64,000 bases of DNA from Apostichopus japonicus (Eukaryota > Echinodermata > Holothuroidea > Aspidochirotida > Stichopodidae). The position numbers were made by a program, and so were the translations under genes. Below are positions 20,279-35,200 of the stretch, one piece after another. The notes beneath the pieces are model-generated. The model had not been told where the DNA came from and searched no databases. It worked only from the letters and a program-made list of their open reading frames with translations. Numbering within the stretch: the first letter of the stretch is position 1; each line of letters starts with the position of its first letter. The stretch covers positions 21,788,501 to 21,852,500 of the forward strand of contig NC_092568.1 in NCBI RefSeq assembly GCF_037975245.1. Direction: 5' to 3'.

Positions 20279-23200
20279 GTAGGTGACTTCTATTTTTCAT
20301 GCTCTGTGTCGTTTGTGTAATGCTTGTGTTTTGAAGTTCTTTGACACACTATAGTGGCCTAAATCTTTAACATCGTAAGAAATGTTGAGGCAATACTGAA
20401 ATCTTCCTTTGTAGAATGTGTATTATTTTTGAAGCGGGATACATAAAAAGTAAGGAAAAGAATATGGAAAAGTACCCTTTTACAATGTAGACAAAAACAA
20501 ACCAACCTTTTTTTCGCCTAGCCTAGACCCAGTGTACTCCATCAATTGATACGGGGGTTCAAAGTAAATTTCCATTACAGTGAAAGTTTACAAAGGTTCT
20601 AATGTAACCCAACAAATCGTTAATTCCGACATTAAGAAGGGAAAAAGAGCTGACCCTATTTCATTTCTTAGTGTTGAAAATTGGCCGTGGCTATTCTTAC
20701 GACTAGTCGTAACAATTATTTATAAACTATTCTTACGACAAAGGCGAATTCAAGCGCAGTAAAGTAAATAAAGCAACTGCGCATGAAGTAGGGGTAACCC
20801 TAACCCTAACTTTAACCCTAAACCCCAATCCTAACCCTAACACTAACCCTAACCGGAAATTATTGTTACTCCTGGTCGTAAAAAATAGTACTCCTGTCAT
20901 AAAAATAGCAACTGCGCATGCGTAATCGGAAATTATTCTTACGAACAGTCGTAAGAATAGCCACTTTGTTGAAAATTCTCAGAGTCAAACTTAAATCATC
21001 TTAAATGTTGTAATTTGTTTCCACCACAGACAACATCCAGCTTTGGAATGGAAGGTTAATCTGTGTACATACATCTACATTGTGTGCTAAGTTTAATAGT
21101 GTAGTATTTCAATATGAAGATTGCAAATGTTAAATTTTCTTCCTGATAAATATGAATATATTATTATCTGATCCACAGGATACTTTACCTGTCCAGGTAC
21201 CAAGTTCAATATTTAATTGAGTTTTTTCTTTGTTCTCTAGTTCTAACTTTTGACAATTGTACCACAATTAAAAATGTGTACTTGTATTACCCTTTGACAC
21301 CATTTTAAGCAAGTTCAAACAACCACAACAAAGACTACACTCGATAAAATGACACAGCATTGGAAGCCCACAGCCAAAAAAAAACTAAATTACTATTAGT
21401 TTATTTTTGGTTCCTTCCTTTGTTCATATCATTGTCTTTTGGTGTTTCCCTGGTCTTTGTGTCTGTGTCACTCAGGCATTGAAATCTCTGTTCATTGAAA
21501 GGCTCAGTACAAATTCACTATTTATATTTGTGCATTAACGTGTATGACTCATTTTGCGATGTACAAGGTCATTTACTAACTGTAAATGCATTTGAACTGT
21601 TAATGTAGGAAAGTGTTGTTGATGCGCAGCACTAGGTCTGCTATTAAAACAAACCTACATGTACAGTATGTCATAAACTTGTTTTCCCCGTTACTATGCA
21701 GGTGCCTGCATGTTTGCCACTTGTGGGCTGTTGTGGTACTGTACCAGCATTTGTTGAGATATATATATATAGAACTGCAAAACTACTTAAATTTAATTTG
21801 CCAAAATAGCAGGGTTGTTAAGTTGTTATGTTTAATACAGCAGTACACAAATTGAAACCAAACATGTGCTTTCATTATAAAGTTTAAAGTAAAACAAAAC
21901 AGCAATTGTAAAGAGATTCATTTAAATAAGAAGATTTACATGTTTCTGATGTTAATAATTTATAGCATTGCCTAATTAGGCAGACTGGAGCAGTTATAGT
22001 AAAACTTCAACCTATTGATTCTGTTCATCTCCTCATTTTCAACAGAATGCAATAAATTAGGAAAATGTAATTTGGGGTTGTGATACCTATTTTGTATCAA
22101 GTTATTTTTATTTATATAGATCTAAGCAATGATGAGTCACTATTTTTCATTTTTACCTGGAAATGAGATAGCCTTTTGTTTACTTCTATTCGATATTGTG
22201 TTAAAGGGAACATTGATGTTCAATTCTGCATGGTTTAGTAAAACTTTACATCTTACTGTGTCATAGTGATGTTATACATTACAGACTAAGGCAGATCTTG
22301 AATGGTCTGTCATCCAATCAAAGGAGACAAAAAAAATCTGTTTTGGAGTCCATTTCTGAGGACAACTAATTGTGTACATGAAATGCATAGTAACCAACTG
22401 TTTACAACTTTACTAACCTGTTATTTTCCATTCATTTTCTGTGTAGTTTGTATGCAGCCGTGTTTATGCAAATTATTCATGATCCTCCCCCCTCCCCCGG
22501 TGCACACTCCTCCAGGGTTGAAATTAGTTTAACGAATTGTTTCAAGTAGGTTGTAAAGCTTTCAAACTGTGAATGGGATTAATAATTAATAGAGTTCAGC
22601 AAAATCATTGCCATTGGGTTGAAAAATGTTTTTCTTAGAGACTATTTGGTATGTTAGCAGGTTTGAGAAATTTCATATTGCACAATCAGTTGTTATCCAG
22701 GGCTGACTTGATGGCTTCAAAAAGCCACTGTGAGATCAGTTTTTTGTTGTTCAATCTTCCATTCTCTTATTATTCATTTTGATGAGCAGATTCAGACGTT
22801 CAAGAAAGGAGAGCTGGACTACATGGAGTTGGTAGATGGCACCTTTCTCAACAATGTCATGAATCAAATGTGAGTGTAATCATGATTGATATCTTTCTCA
22901 GTAAAGACTTAATGTGTCCTTATCCTGGTGACCCTGGAAAAGGTTTCAGTTGTTGCCCAATGCTAACTATAAGTACTGTATAGCTTGCAAGAAAGTGTTG
23001 TACAAGATTGTTTAATGAACAGATTGAAGTATGTTTTTGGGAGGGAAAGAACAAGAAGGAAAAATAACAATGAACAACTAAGCTAGCCAAGGCTGAAATT
23101 AGCATGAATGGTGTTGTACTATGTAGAGTTACTATGTAAGGATTTAGCTCAGCTAAAGTTGTGGATAATCATTTGCAACCTACAGTTGTAGACTTACATC

Positions 23201-26200
23201 AATTTCAGGCCTTTTCTGATTTGCTGCCCTTGAGAAAGAAATTAGACAAGTTCCTACCTGATGAGGCTATTTGACAAATCAACAGAGCTCTATTAAGTAG
23301 TCCTAACATTTAATATCTGGCCATAGTGTTTTGTTTATATGATATGTTTTGTTAATTTTTCTTCATATATCCACAATATGACTTGGTATAGGAAGGGGAT
23401 GAATATCAACATAATAAAAATGTCTGGTTTGAATAACCACGATAATCATTTATGACCAAAGAAGAAAATGTTCTTGACATGCTCCTCTTAAGCTTAACAA
23501 TACTAATGAACAGTGGTAAATGACAGTTGTTTTCCATTGACTGTGAAGAGCTGATCATATATGAAAAGGAAAGATTGTAGTTTGCATCAATAACAATGTG
23601 GATGTGACATCATTTCCTGTATGCAGTCCAACAGATCTTAATATCAGTGATACATTGGTAGATATTAATAATACAGTGAATTACATCACAGGATTTACTT
23701 CACCCTCTCCCCCCCCCCCCCACCTCCCCTGTACTGTGTTTCATGTAGATGGTTGACTGTACCCAACAGATCTATCTTATTAGAAATATGATATTTAGTG
23801 TTACCTTAATTGAAAGATTAAAAACATATTTGTTTTTAAGGAAATGGGTATTGTGACTGTTCCTCAACTTCAAACTTCCTTAACATGAGGAAGTATGTGC
23901 CAAACTGTTTTGATTTTACATACACACGACACTAGTTAGTTTCCAAGTAAAAGGATGTTTATGGTGTAAATCTCTCCTGCCTTTGAAAATTTTAGTATAT
24001 AAACATTAAAAGTTGGCAATAAGTTTGTTAAAAAAATATGTCAAGAACTACTGCATATATGAATGAAAGCTCTCTGGCAGCCCCTCGGAAGGAGAGTATG
24101 TGCCTCGTAGGCCAGTGTACTTATTTACGACAGCACTCTTGAAATCGAAACCCAACACTTATTTTAAGAAGGTGGCCTTCAACCGTCCATGAATGACAAT
24201 TATTAAAACTGAACTGTGGTATAAAGAAAACGAAAAGAGAAATAGAGCAGCACCAACAAAGTAAACAAGTCACAAGTTCTTCATTGAGGTTCTGATTGCC
24301 CTTTGGGTCTTGCCAGCTGGAACCGGTCAATTAACAGTAATATCAAAAATTGAGAAATTTAACCGCCGATGTGTGTTTAGGTTAAATGATTTTCTAAATG
24401 ATCTATTAATATATACTAAAGTACCTGTGGGGGAAGGCAAGGACTTTTGGGCAAGGCATGAACCTCACAGCATGTAGGAGGTGGATAAAATGGACACTTT
24501 ACTGCGGCCTCAGAATTATAAGACCCTTGTTGTTCACATCTTTGTTAACATGTGTGAGCCCGCAATAGTATGTTTAAGAAAGTAAATCATTCATGGACAA
24601 ATATTGATATTACTTAATTTATACCATATGGGGTGCTGGTGAGTGGTTTGGGCATCTGATGATGTGTGGGGGTCCGTTATAGATTAGAAACAAGCAAAAT
24701 AGAGCTGGAGGCTGCTAAAAGCTGGTTATTTTGGCACTGTAGACCCCCAGCAGTTAGCTAGTCAAATATCCACATGAGCTTAAAAGGTAATGTGATGTAG
24801 TGTTTTGAATTAACATCATTTTAACAACAGGTACTGAAACCTCAAGAAATTCTGATATTTTTCAAATGGGGTGGGGCAGGAGGGGGGGGGGGGAAGTCAG
24901 TCTAGGCCTACAATCCTTTTGTAACATATATCTTCAAATGCTATGAGTTGAAGAATCAGGGAAGGAAAAATATTGAGGAATACATTAATTAATCTGAAGG
25001 ATTGGTTAATTTATGTTTACAATGGGGATTTAAAGAAGGGTTGTTTGATGGGAAATAGAAGAAGTTATTTGTGAATGTTAAATTAATTTTATAATACTTT
25101 CAAGAAAGAACTTAATGCTATGTGGACTCTGATAATAGATTTCATGAAGGTAGGATTGGTTTTGAAGTTAAAACACCAAACAGTACTGTGAATATAGACT
25201 AAAAATGTCGCTCACTGTGCAGTTGCCAGATAGAATCAAGTAGCATTGATTACAGCCTGCGTCTCCGAGGTAGCTACTGTATAAAGAAATTTTGTTGTAA
25301 CTTGTTTATTTGCCATGTATTTGCCTTTTTTTGTATTAGAGGTAACCTCTAGTAAGTACTGTCAACAAAATTGGTGACCCAATATTCCTAAGTGCTGTTA
25401 GAGCTTGTCATAACAAACTGTTTAATAAATGCTATATATTGTCATTACACACTACGACATTATGAAAAATTGTACGCATTAATACTTGGCAAACCTTGCA
25501 TACTCTGCAGTGTTGAGTTATCATTGTGTGACTCTGAAATCTCACGTTCAATAAAATTGAGAAAAATGCTGTACAAACAGTCTCAACTTTCATTTATTAA
25601 TTTTTTCTGGGAACTCATCCTGAAATAAATACTGCGCTATACACATATAATATGCTTATACGTGCAATTGCATTTTTACAACAGCACTGTGTCTTTATGA
25701 CGCAAATCATTGTCCTTGAAATGGCTCAGTAACAAAATGAGGAAGTGTTTTCTAACGACGGAATTGCTTATCAATAGTATTTACAGAGAAAGACAAAGAT
25801 TACTTTTATGGTTTGATTCCTAATTTCTGAAACATATCGTTAATTTCCTGTACATGTTAGACTGTATAAGTTACATCTATAATGCATTGGTGGATCTCAT
25901 GGTCTGCTTAATTCTGATTAATTATTTAATTCCTAGATATTTGAAATATCTTCTTTTTGTTTTCTACTACTTGTTCATATGACATGTACAGCATCTTTAT
26001 TTTATTAACATGGCATGAAACAATTCAAAATGTGTCGTTTTCTCTCGCATTGGTCAAGGTGAAGTCCTGCGCTCCTTAAAAATATCATCTCTGGGTTTTG
26101 CTTTTCTGTTTTCAGAAGCCCGCGGTGCAGCTCGTCTAAAGTTCATCAAGATGTGGGAAATGATGTCAATCTCAAGATACAAAATCTCTCAAATTTATTG

Positions 26201-29200
26201 AAGAGTATCAAACTGTTTTACTTGGTAAGTCTGTATAATAACACTGGAAGGTTTATAACTGTCTTTCACGACAGCAAGCAATAATAGGATTGTTTTTATT
26301 CTGATGATTACAGTAGTTAAGTCATTGAACTTTCCTCTCTGGTCTCCCATTTCGTGAGTCACTGTGAACTAGTACTGTTGAATACGACCCAAGCTATTCT
26401 TCGGCTGAAATGGAAATTGCAGTAAAATTAACTGGTAATGGTAAACATTAAACAAGTCCATCATTGAAACTAAGCCATTACCAGAGAGTTTATATACCTA
26501 ACAATGGACAAAGGGCCAAAGTGACCTAAAACTGTAGTAATTGTAATTGTTTGAAGGTTGATTGAAAACCAGACATATTGCAAAGTTCAAGTGGTCATTT
26601 CTGTAAAGAGTTGATCTTTTACACCACAAATAACAGGTGTAAGAAAAACAGAAGACACACTGCCATGACTCACAGTTCACAATCAGTTCTATACAGTATA
26701 TTTATGATTCATGTACCATATACATGTGTGTGTTTTCACTGAATCTGGGTGTGGAAAATACTGTTAGACAAAAAAAAATTGCCAAGAATGGTTATTAGTA
26801 AATGTTCTGTAAGGTTTAGGTACACAAAAATAGTAGACAGTTGTATATTTTTTTGTCTTGATAAAATTTTAAGGAGAAAAACACACATTTGTAAAGAAAA
26901 CATTCTGAATAAAAATTTGTTGTGTGACTATTTTCATTGATGTCTGCCCATACTGAACAACTGCTTTACAAAAATTTCCATTTGCATGTCAATTCAGCTT
27001 AAAGTCAAGAAATTTAAGCTGTTTCATAATGCCAATGGATCCTGTCTAGGCCCTGTTAATTTAGATCCAGTGTGTAGTGTTGAACCACCTACTTGGCATC
27101 TGATTTGTAATGTAAAAGCGAATCTGACCACGAGATTTGAACCTGGCAATAGACAGTGTTAAATTTGTAATACAATTTGCAACTCTGGGCTGACCCAGGA
27201 TCAGCGTTGACCTTTAACTTTCATTGTTGTTTGTAATGCGCGCATAATACGACACGATAGTACTGTAGTAGGCATTAATCTCAGAGCTGTACATCACACA
27301 GCGGCTAATGGTTTCGCACGTTTTTCCTAGCGAACAAACCTCAATTATGTCTTTCTATTTTGCGATCTTGAGTGGTCTGGCATGGCTCATTGGTTCTTAA
27401 TGTAAATGAGCGGATGTTCGAAATCAGTTTGACTTGTCTTAAATTTGAACTCAGAATTGGGGTCTGATCAGAAACAGCTGAGGGTGCAGTAGTTACTGGT
27501 AAGGTCAAACTTAAGAAAGAGAAGCATTATTTTATCACTTTTTATCACGAATGGTCATCTCAAGGAATCCATGGACTGACTTTGAAATTAATTTACTCCC
27601 ATATTTTGGTCAATTAAGAGAGATAATAAAGGGATTGTGGGTATATATACAGTTTGTCAGGAATTTATTTCACAATGTTAGTCTCGCAGATCCATTGTTC
27701 AATTTTGTTGTATGTGCAGTTTTGCAGTCACGAAAGTTGGCATGTATTGAAAAGCAATGTGTTATATTTGCATTATCGACATACTGTATAACATCTACAG
27801 CCATAGTAAAAGTGAAACAGTGTTGGATTCAATATGAATATAGTATATGTACAGCTGTTGCCTTACAGCTTAATGTGTGTGACATTAGGGATATCAGAAT
27901 CTCACTACTTGTATCCACTTTTTAAGTCAGTATTTAAGCATTTGCTTCCCTTGGGAACACTTGAAGTTGCTGCTTGATCCTAGAACTCTGAAAGTTGCTT
28001 GCATTGAGGCGCAGTACGGCAGACTTTTCAATTTGTCTCAAACAGTACCACAGAAGTGCAGATTATAGGTTATAATATCACTCAGTGGCAAATGATTCAA
28101 CAGATTTTTATTTTCATGGAAAGATAACCGTAGGTGATTTAATATTTATGCTATGAAAGTTGCTGTAAAGCTTCAGTTTCTGAGTCTGTCCTTGGATGTG
28201 TCTTTGAGAGTAGGGAAACAATTGAACTGAATATAAATAACAAACCTTGGTTGAATGCATGATTTTCACATGCATCAGGAACAATTCTGTTCCATTAAAC
28301 GTACTTAAAAAGTACACAGGTACTGGTTAGATTGTACTAACTAGTGACAGGTATACTGTTCTGACATTTAGAGTAAGCTGAGATATAGAGTGCTATAAAT
28401 TAATTCTTGGTTGGCAGACATTGCCCAATTTTAAAGTTTTTTTTAACAACCAAAGTCTGTGAGGGATTCTTATATTGCCTTAAGTACTAATTTAAAAGGT
28501 TCGGTTTTGCTGATATCACCATTTCGTAAAATTACAAGTTTATTAAAAATTACAAGCTACAGTACAGGTACATGACTAATTCAATAGCTGCAAGAGAAAC
28601 CAGAATGTAGGGTTTTAGTTGAAAGAGTACAACTTTTTGTCAATTTTTATTTTTGTTGTTCTCTTGTATTTGGGAATGCTTTCATATATTGATAATTCTA
28701 AAATAACATCAGGTTTCCCTGGCACTTATAGTAGGTAAACATATTCGGAAAAGTTGTTGACTCATATTTCGGAAAAGAAATCCTTCCCTTTTGATTCCCT
28801 TGTGCTCTGAGCAGTCTGTTGCAGAAAAGTGGTTATAAAAACACATCATATTTATAAAAGCTTGAATGAATCTGACATTCCCCTATGGGTTCTTGTCAAA
28901 TCCACAATGGCTGGCATTGAGTCATCATCATAGAGGAACTCATTACAATATGATATCTATATATCTGAGAAAGGTGGGAAATATTCATTGTGTTTGCCTT
29001 AAGTATTTTGAATGTGACAGTAATCTTCAACAGAAATAAGAACGGGTTGTCTGTCAGGGTTACATCAACAGTTAAAGGTGTTCTGTTTCTGCGACGAACC
29101 GCATTCTAAGAAAAAAGGTAAGGTGCACCAAGTGTTTTCATCCCGAAACGAACATCATTGAGATAGAGATTGTAAGCTGGCGTTCGATGTGTGGTTGTGT

Positions 29201-32200
29201 TATAGCTAAGATGATTTGGTGTATATTAATTGACACGTGTAGTCTGGGCTCAAATTTATGAATTGATGCATATTGAACAGATGCAGAGATTATATCCAAA
29301 TATCAATATTATGCACAATATCATCCAAAGTTTACACAAATTTTTCTTACAATTATAATAATAATTTAAATTTAAGATTAGGAGAGGCAGAAAGTGGGGT
29401 GGGGATTGGGAAGGGCAAATGCCCGTGGCTCCCCCCCCCCCCCATTCCCAACCATTTCCTATACCCATGCTTTAGGGCTATTTGCAGAACAGACTGAAGG
29501 TATTATTTACGTGTACAATACATACAGTAATGTAGTTGCTAGAGAGTATTTGTAGAAGCCTTCCTTTTTAAAAACTGATCTCAATATTTTTTTTTATATT
29601 ATAAGACAGACACCTTCCACTGCCTCTTTTAATAGTGCAATCAATTTTGGAAATTGTGCAAACATGGAGACAGAACAGAATAATTGTTATCTTGCAAATA
29701 TGACAGTCTCGCCTCGTTGATGTGAATATCATTTCATATCAATTCAACAGTTGCAGCCTATTTATCTCCAGGGAAGTGTTTCTAGTTTAATTCAAAATTC
29801 ATAGCCATGGCCATGGGGAATTTTTATATTAATTGTTATGTTAAAACCTTTCTGTGGAGGTCTCCAAGCTTAACATGAGTGAGCTAGTTTCTACTTTCGA
29901 TTTCAAGTACTTTTATATCTGCACTGAATTTATTACAGACATGAACATGTATGTTTAAGCTGTAAGGCATTCACACATAGCTTTCACACATAGCATACCT
30001 TGTAAGGTAAAAAAGTTCCTTTTTATTCGAGTCAATTTGATATTTTGGTGCTTTGATGAGCTCATTTTTATATCCAGAGATGTAAGTGAAAATGCTTTCA
30101 CAACTAATTAAAATTTTGTAAACCTGTCTTTGAAGTGATCCTTTGATTCATTTGATTTAGCACATGCACCAAGAAAGTATGGTTGTCATGATTAAAGAAT
30201 AATTTGAAACAACTGAATAAATATTAGTTACTGAAAACCAGTATTGCTCAATGTTTATATGCAAACATAATTTAATATCATTAATTGCAATAGGGTCATA
30301 AAGTTGTTTAAATCTTTGCTATATATTCAATCTGTTGACAATACTTATGCCATGTGTCATTAGAGATAATTGTTTACAAAGGAAAGAACTAATGTCATCA
30401 TTAGACAAATTTCCAGTTTACATTTTGCATCTGATAATATCAGCAAATTATATGAAATTTTAAGTACAGGTGTGTTGACAAAATGTTCAGAAGAGAATCA
30501 AATTCATTATTGACATTAACCTAGTGCAAAAATGTAGAAAGGGAGTCGTTAATAGTTTTGGTGAATTGCCATCTTATTCAAGATTTTGTGAAAATTGCCA
30601 ACCTCATTGTAATGTAGCTCTGCTTTTAATAATATGCTCAGACTACAGCATCTCTGCAGTTGCTTCCTGTACATATGTTACGAGTTACTGTTTATCATAA
30701 CCCTGATTTTGCAAAACATACACAATGCTGTACAAAAAACTCATTATAGGTACTCTCTGTTGTTTAGTAATATTCATTATTTTGGCTAGATCTTATGAAC
30801 ATAGCATTTTGCTACATTAAATACCAGATCAGATTTAATCCTGATTAACGGCAGATGGTCATTACGCTGAGAATCAATGTTAAATTTACAGCAACTAATA
30901 ATACAACACACCCATATCTCCTGCACTGTGATCTATCTATTTAGTCTACTAAGGTAACGGTGAAAGTGCTCTGTACTAAAGTCAGTGTACGTTGTAAATG
31001 CCATGTACATTCAGTTCCTGTTCATTTGAGGTCCGTGAGCAGAGGAGCATTATTAATAGGTTAGACTTGAGTTAAGTTGCAGCCTCTATTGTATGAATCA
31101 TGGCCTTACTGTGTTTTATTACGACTTGTATTGCTATCATGTGCTGTAGCCTTTACTGTCTCTTTGAAAGATACAGTATCTTAGTCTAACCTGTCTACAG
31201 AGAAGTTTGTGGAGTAGATTTATTTCAGACAGTGTCTTTGAATTGAAATAGGATCTACATGTTATAAGTATTTATTACTCCATAATTCACAAAGAATGCA
31301 CACGCTGTATGTGTCGTATGTACTATGCATGTGAACATTGCAGCTACTACAGTATGGATGGAAAAGCATTAATGTTTGGTTTGCAGTCACATTTGGCACA
31401 GTATGTGAATAAATTAAAAATTTAACTTTTCTGTGTATCGATGAAAATGTGTGAAATTCTGCTTCTCTTACTAATGTATATCCCCGATTTTTTTGAATTT
31501 TATTGTAACTGGAATGAAAAAGCAATTAATTCCACAATTATGCCAGTGAAAACCAAAAGTGGTCACATGGAACTTCAGTTGCATTCAAATTGATCTGTAA
31601 ATGAGCCACCTGGAAGTTTATGTTCATTCAATTCTGAGGAATTGCTTTGTATAATTGATTTGTTTGTGTTAGGCTTACTGTAGCTTCTCAGCCTCTCTCT
31701 ATTCTTCATTGTCCTGACTCTTGACAATCTATGAATTAACATCTAGATACTGGATGGGGTTCATGTTTGAACAAGAATGCATTATACTATAAATAATAGA
31801 AGTTTATGATAGACAAACTTGAGAACTTTCAAAACTGCAACACAAAACTTGAACACTCAATCATGATATACAACAGCTAATTTGAGTTGTTTTTAGTACC
31901 TTGCTTCAATGTATACAGCCACCATACAAGTTATTCTTTTTATCATAGGCTATACTACCATGTAGTCAAATACTCCTATCATGATGTCAAGTTGTCAACT
32001 GCTCGTAGATGCTGAGTAATCGAACTGCCATTGCAAGTGTTTGTCGAAAGCTTTCAGGCTTGGGGATTAAAATTGGCTAGGATATATGCTAGCACTCAGT
32101 GGACTGCTTCTGGCTAGTTCTTCCATCGATTGCTTTATAGTATGAGTGTTAATAGGGTAAATATCTTGACTGTTATTCCACTAGTAGAGCAGGGAAAGTG

Positions 32201-35200
32201 CATTTGTTTTGGAGGGTTGTACAGTAACACGTTCCTACGCTGACCAGCCATGTAGTAAATTCTTCACAGAATGGGGCTCTCCAAGTCTCCAGCCATGCCC
32301 AAAATGAAAAGAGGGTGATGTCATGTCAGTCCTATCTAGGTCCGCGAAACTTGACAATTTGCAGGCCCTCACTGCAGATCACTGGTCTTATATACAATTT
32401 TAAGGGTAATTATTGAGGAAGAGATCTTTGGACACATATTTCTTGAAGTTTCAAGTCATATAAACTGTTTTAAGCACCCTAACTTATGTTTTCCAAAGCA
32501 AGTGTTTCATTTCGCAAAACTGCACAAGTGGAAACTTTGAAACTAGTCAACCACCCAGCACGTGCATCTGTATGTACAAGTTCTTTGGCATGTTTGCATG
32601 CTTCTGAGTTCCTTCATGCAATGGTGTTACTTGATAATAGGTATGTCTTTAGCTTCTGCACTATACAAAGTCTTTGTCTTGTAATTCGGGGATCTGTAAA
32701 CAGCGCAGATTACGCACGTTATGGCTGAAATGATAGCGCCCTCTGTGGAAATGCTGGAGAGATCCCCCCTCATTGGGTATCCCTCAATCTAATGTTCTAA
32801 GAGATAGACATGTTTACAACCAAGCAGCCACTCCTACATAACATGATATTTATGGCATTGGGATGCATAAATAAACACAACACAAGTAAAGTAAGTTTCC
32901 TGAAATATTTTTATTGTAGAGATCCAACACTAATATAATGTATTCTGAATAGATGGATAACAGTGCAGTACTGTGTAATAAAGTAAAACAAAGTAAAGTA
33001 CTGTATAAGAGTAAAATGTAAGATAAGTATATCATGAAGAGGAAGCTGGAGTAAGCAAGGTTGTTGATAAACCCGTGACCACACAAGACAGCCAACAAAG
33101 AAGCACCAGTGGGAAAAGCTTAATTAGTGATTCTCGCTAGCTGAACTTGAACGCTACCCCAAGACCAGATAAACAGAAAGGACATACCCTATTGTGTTGT
33201 TACATTATGTCAGCTTACTGAATCCACACTTTGATGACCAGGAGAAAATAAAAGAGTGGTCTGAAACTGTGATAGCATCATGCAAATTGACTAATTGAGG
33301 TGCCAGTTCTCTTATCAACCAAGGTGTGATAGAAACCTGTGTATTGCATTTTATTATGTAGCACTGACATGAAATCATTTATCATTTATTCCTAAAATTT
33401 TGCCATTTGTCAAATTTCTTAAATCAGAATTATTTGAAGCTGAATGGAAGTATACCTTTATTAAGGAAAGTGTCCCATCATGAATTGTCTGGGTATAAGT
33501 TACTGTACCTGTGACAAATATTTGGTACTGCATAGCAAAATAAATTCAAAATGATCCACAATTGCAAAGGTCTGTTAAATTCTAAGGCACCCTTTGTAAA
33601 ACCGTAATATTTTCAGTATTTTAGGACGCATATATTAAAATCCTAAACCTCAGAATTGCAGTGCAAAAATGTTAAACAGTAAAATTATCACACTGAAGTT
33701 CCCGAACATCATTTTCAATAGTCTCTGTCTGCCATGTATGTAACAACGTAGCCAGTAAGTCTAAATGCCAGTGAAAAATTTCAAATTCACCGAGAGATGT
33801 TCGAAAAAAAACTAGGGCAAATAAAGTTAGATATGGAATGTGTAATCAAATGAAATGGGAAGGGATGTGTTTGCAGCATAATCAGATCAAGTGAAGAATT
33901 GGAAGCTCTTCTCTCTGACAACCTGTCATGTCTGCCCGCCTCGGGTTTCGTTACGAGAGAAGATCCCGTCATGTGTGAGAACGGCTCACGTAGCTGCTTA
34001 CCGAGACTGAAATTTTTTATTGATCCGAGGTCCGAACAAACCATGGCAATGCTTATATCGCCCAGTATTGATTGCTTAAAATACTTGGGTTGAATTCCTG
34101 TAGTGCTGGATTAAAAGATTTTCTGGTTGATGTGGAACAGTTTAATTTAACTTGGTTGGCTCGCAGTACACTGCACTAGCATAGGATTTGTACATATGTC
34201 GGTAATATTTACCTCAGAGAGAAGTTCAGGGTATTAATTTCATTATTATTTGCGTGGGTTTCGTTGCTTCACATCACAGCGAGTTTCAACTGAGGCAGTG
34301 CGAGAGAGAGATGGATAGCTCTGTTATTTTCAGCAATCTTTGTTGTGGTCATAAAATTGGCATGCATGCTCAAGTTTTGTCCGGTGATTTAGCCATGTGT
34401 ATTCACTTACAGTAACATAAAGATAAATTAATATTTACAACAGTTCATCAAATTAAAATATTAAAAATTCATAGCTTACAGTTCAACATTAATTAGTAAA
34501 GACAAACTGGAGTGTAAGAGATGAAACTAAAAATGATATTTCAGTTAAGTTTCATTTCAAGCAGTGCATTATGTGACCAGCAGGTTCAGTGTCAATGTTT
34601 ATTATATGATGTTGATAGCACATTCAAATTCAATCGCATTCTCATGATGTATAAATACAGTAGGAGTTGACCAGCAAAATGAATAATATTTCAGGAAACA
34701 ATTTATGCGGTATTGCATCACAAATGATATGAAATATGGGGGAGTTGATTAACATAAAAATAATAACAGTTTTACACACTGAATCAATACTATTTTCACT
34801 ATTTTAAGTGTTCAATAACTTGAAAAATGCTGCATAATAACAAAACAAAAAAATTTAGTTCCTGTTTGTGAAAGGCATCCTATACCAGAAAAAATGTTGT
34901 GAACAATTGAACTTTACATTTTTCAACCAAAAATAAACTGCATTAAATTTTGCCTTTAATTCTTATCTGAGCTACTGTCACCTTCATCAACACAGGAGCC
35001 ATATAATTCATAATGCACTGAATTCAGACTTACATCTCATTTAATTGCAAAATCTCTGATTGCTTCTTCATTGGGAGAGCCAAAGATGTGTATGTTATCA
35101 TGCACACATATTTAACCATGAAAATATTCTCTAATGATAAAAGCTCTTTACAGTGGTTTGCACACCTCCCACTGACAGCGATCATCCTCCTGTGAAATTA

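Noticed and set aside
27551-27925. 124-codon ORF in CCDC88 intron 3 as a gene
   Set aside because: No family resemblance, no splice or promoter support, and AT-rich composition like the intron around it.
32725-32755. CTCF-like site AGCGCCCTCTGTGG
   Set aside because: It is one base short of the usual core spacing, and GCGCCCTCTG motifs are common repeat fragments in marine invertebrates.
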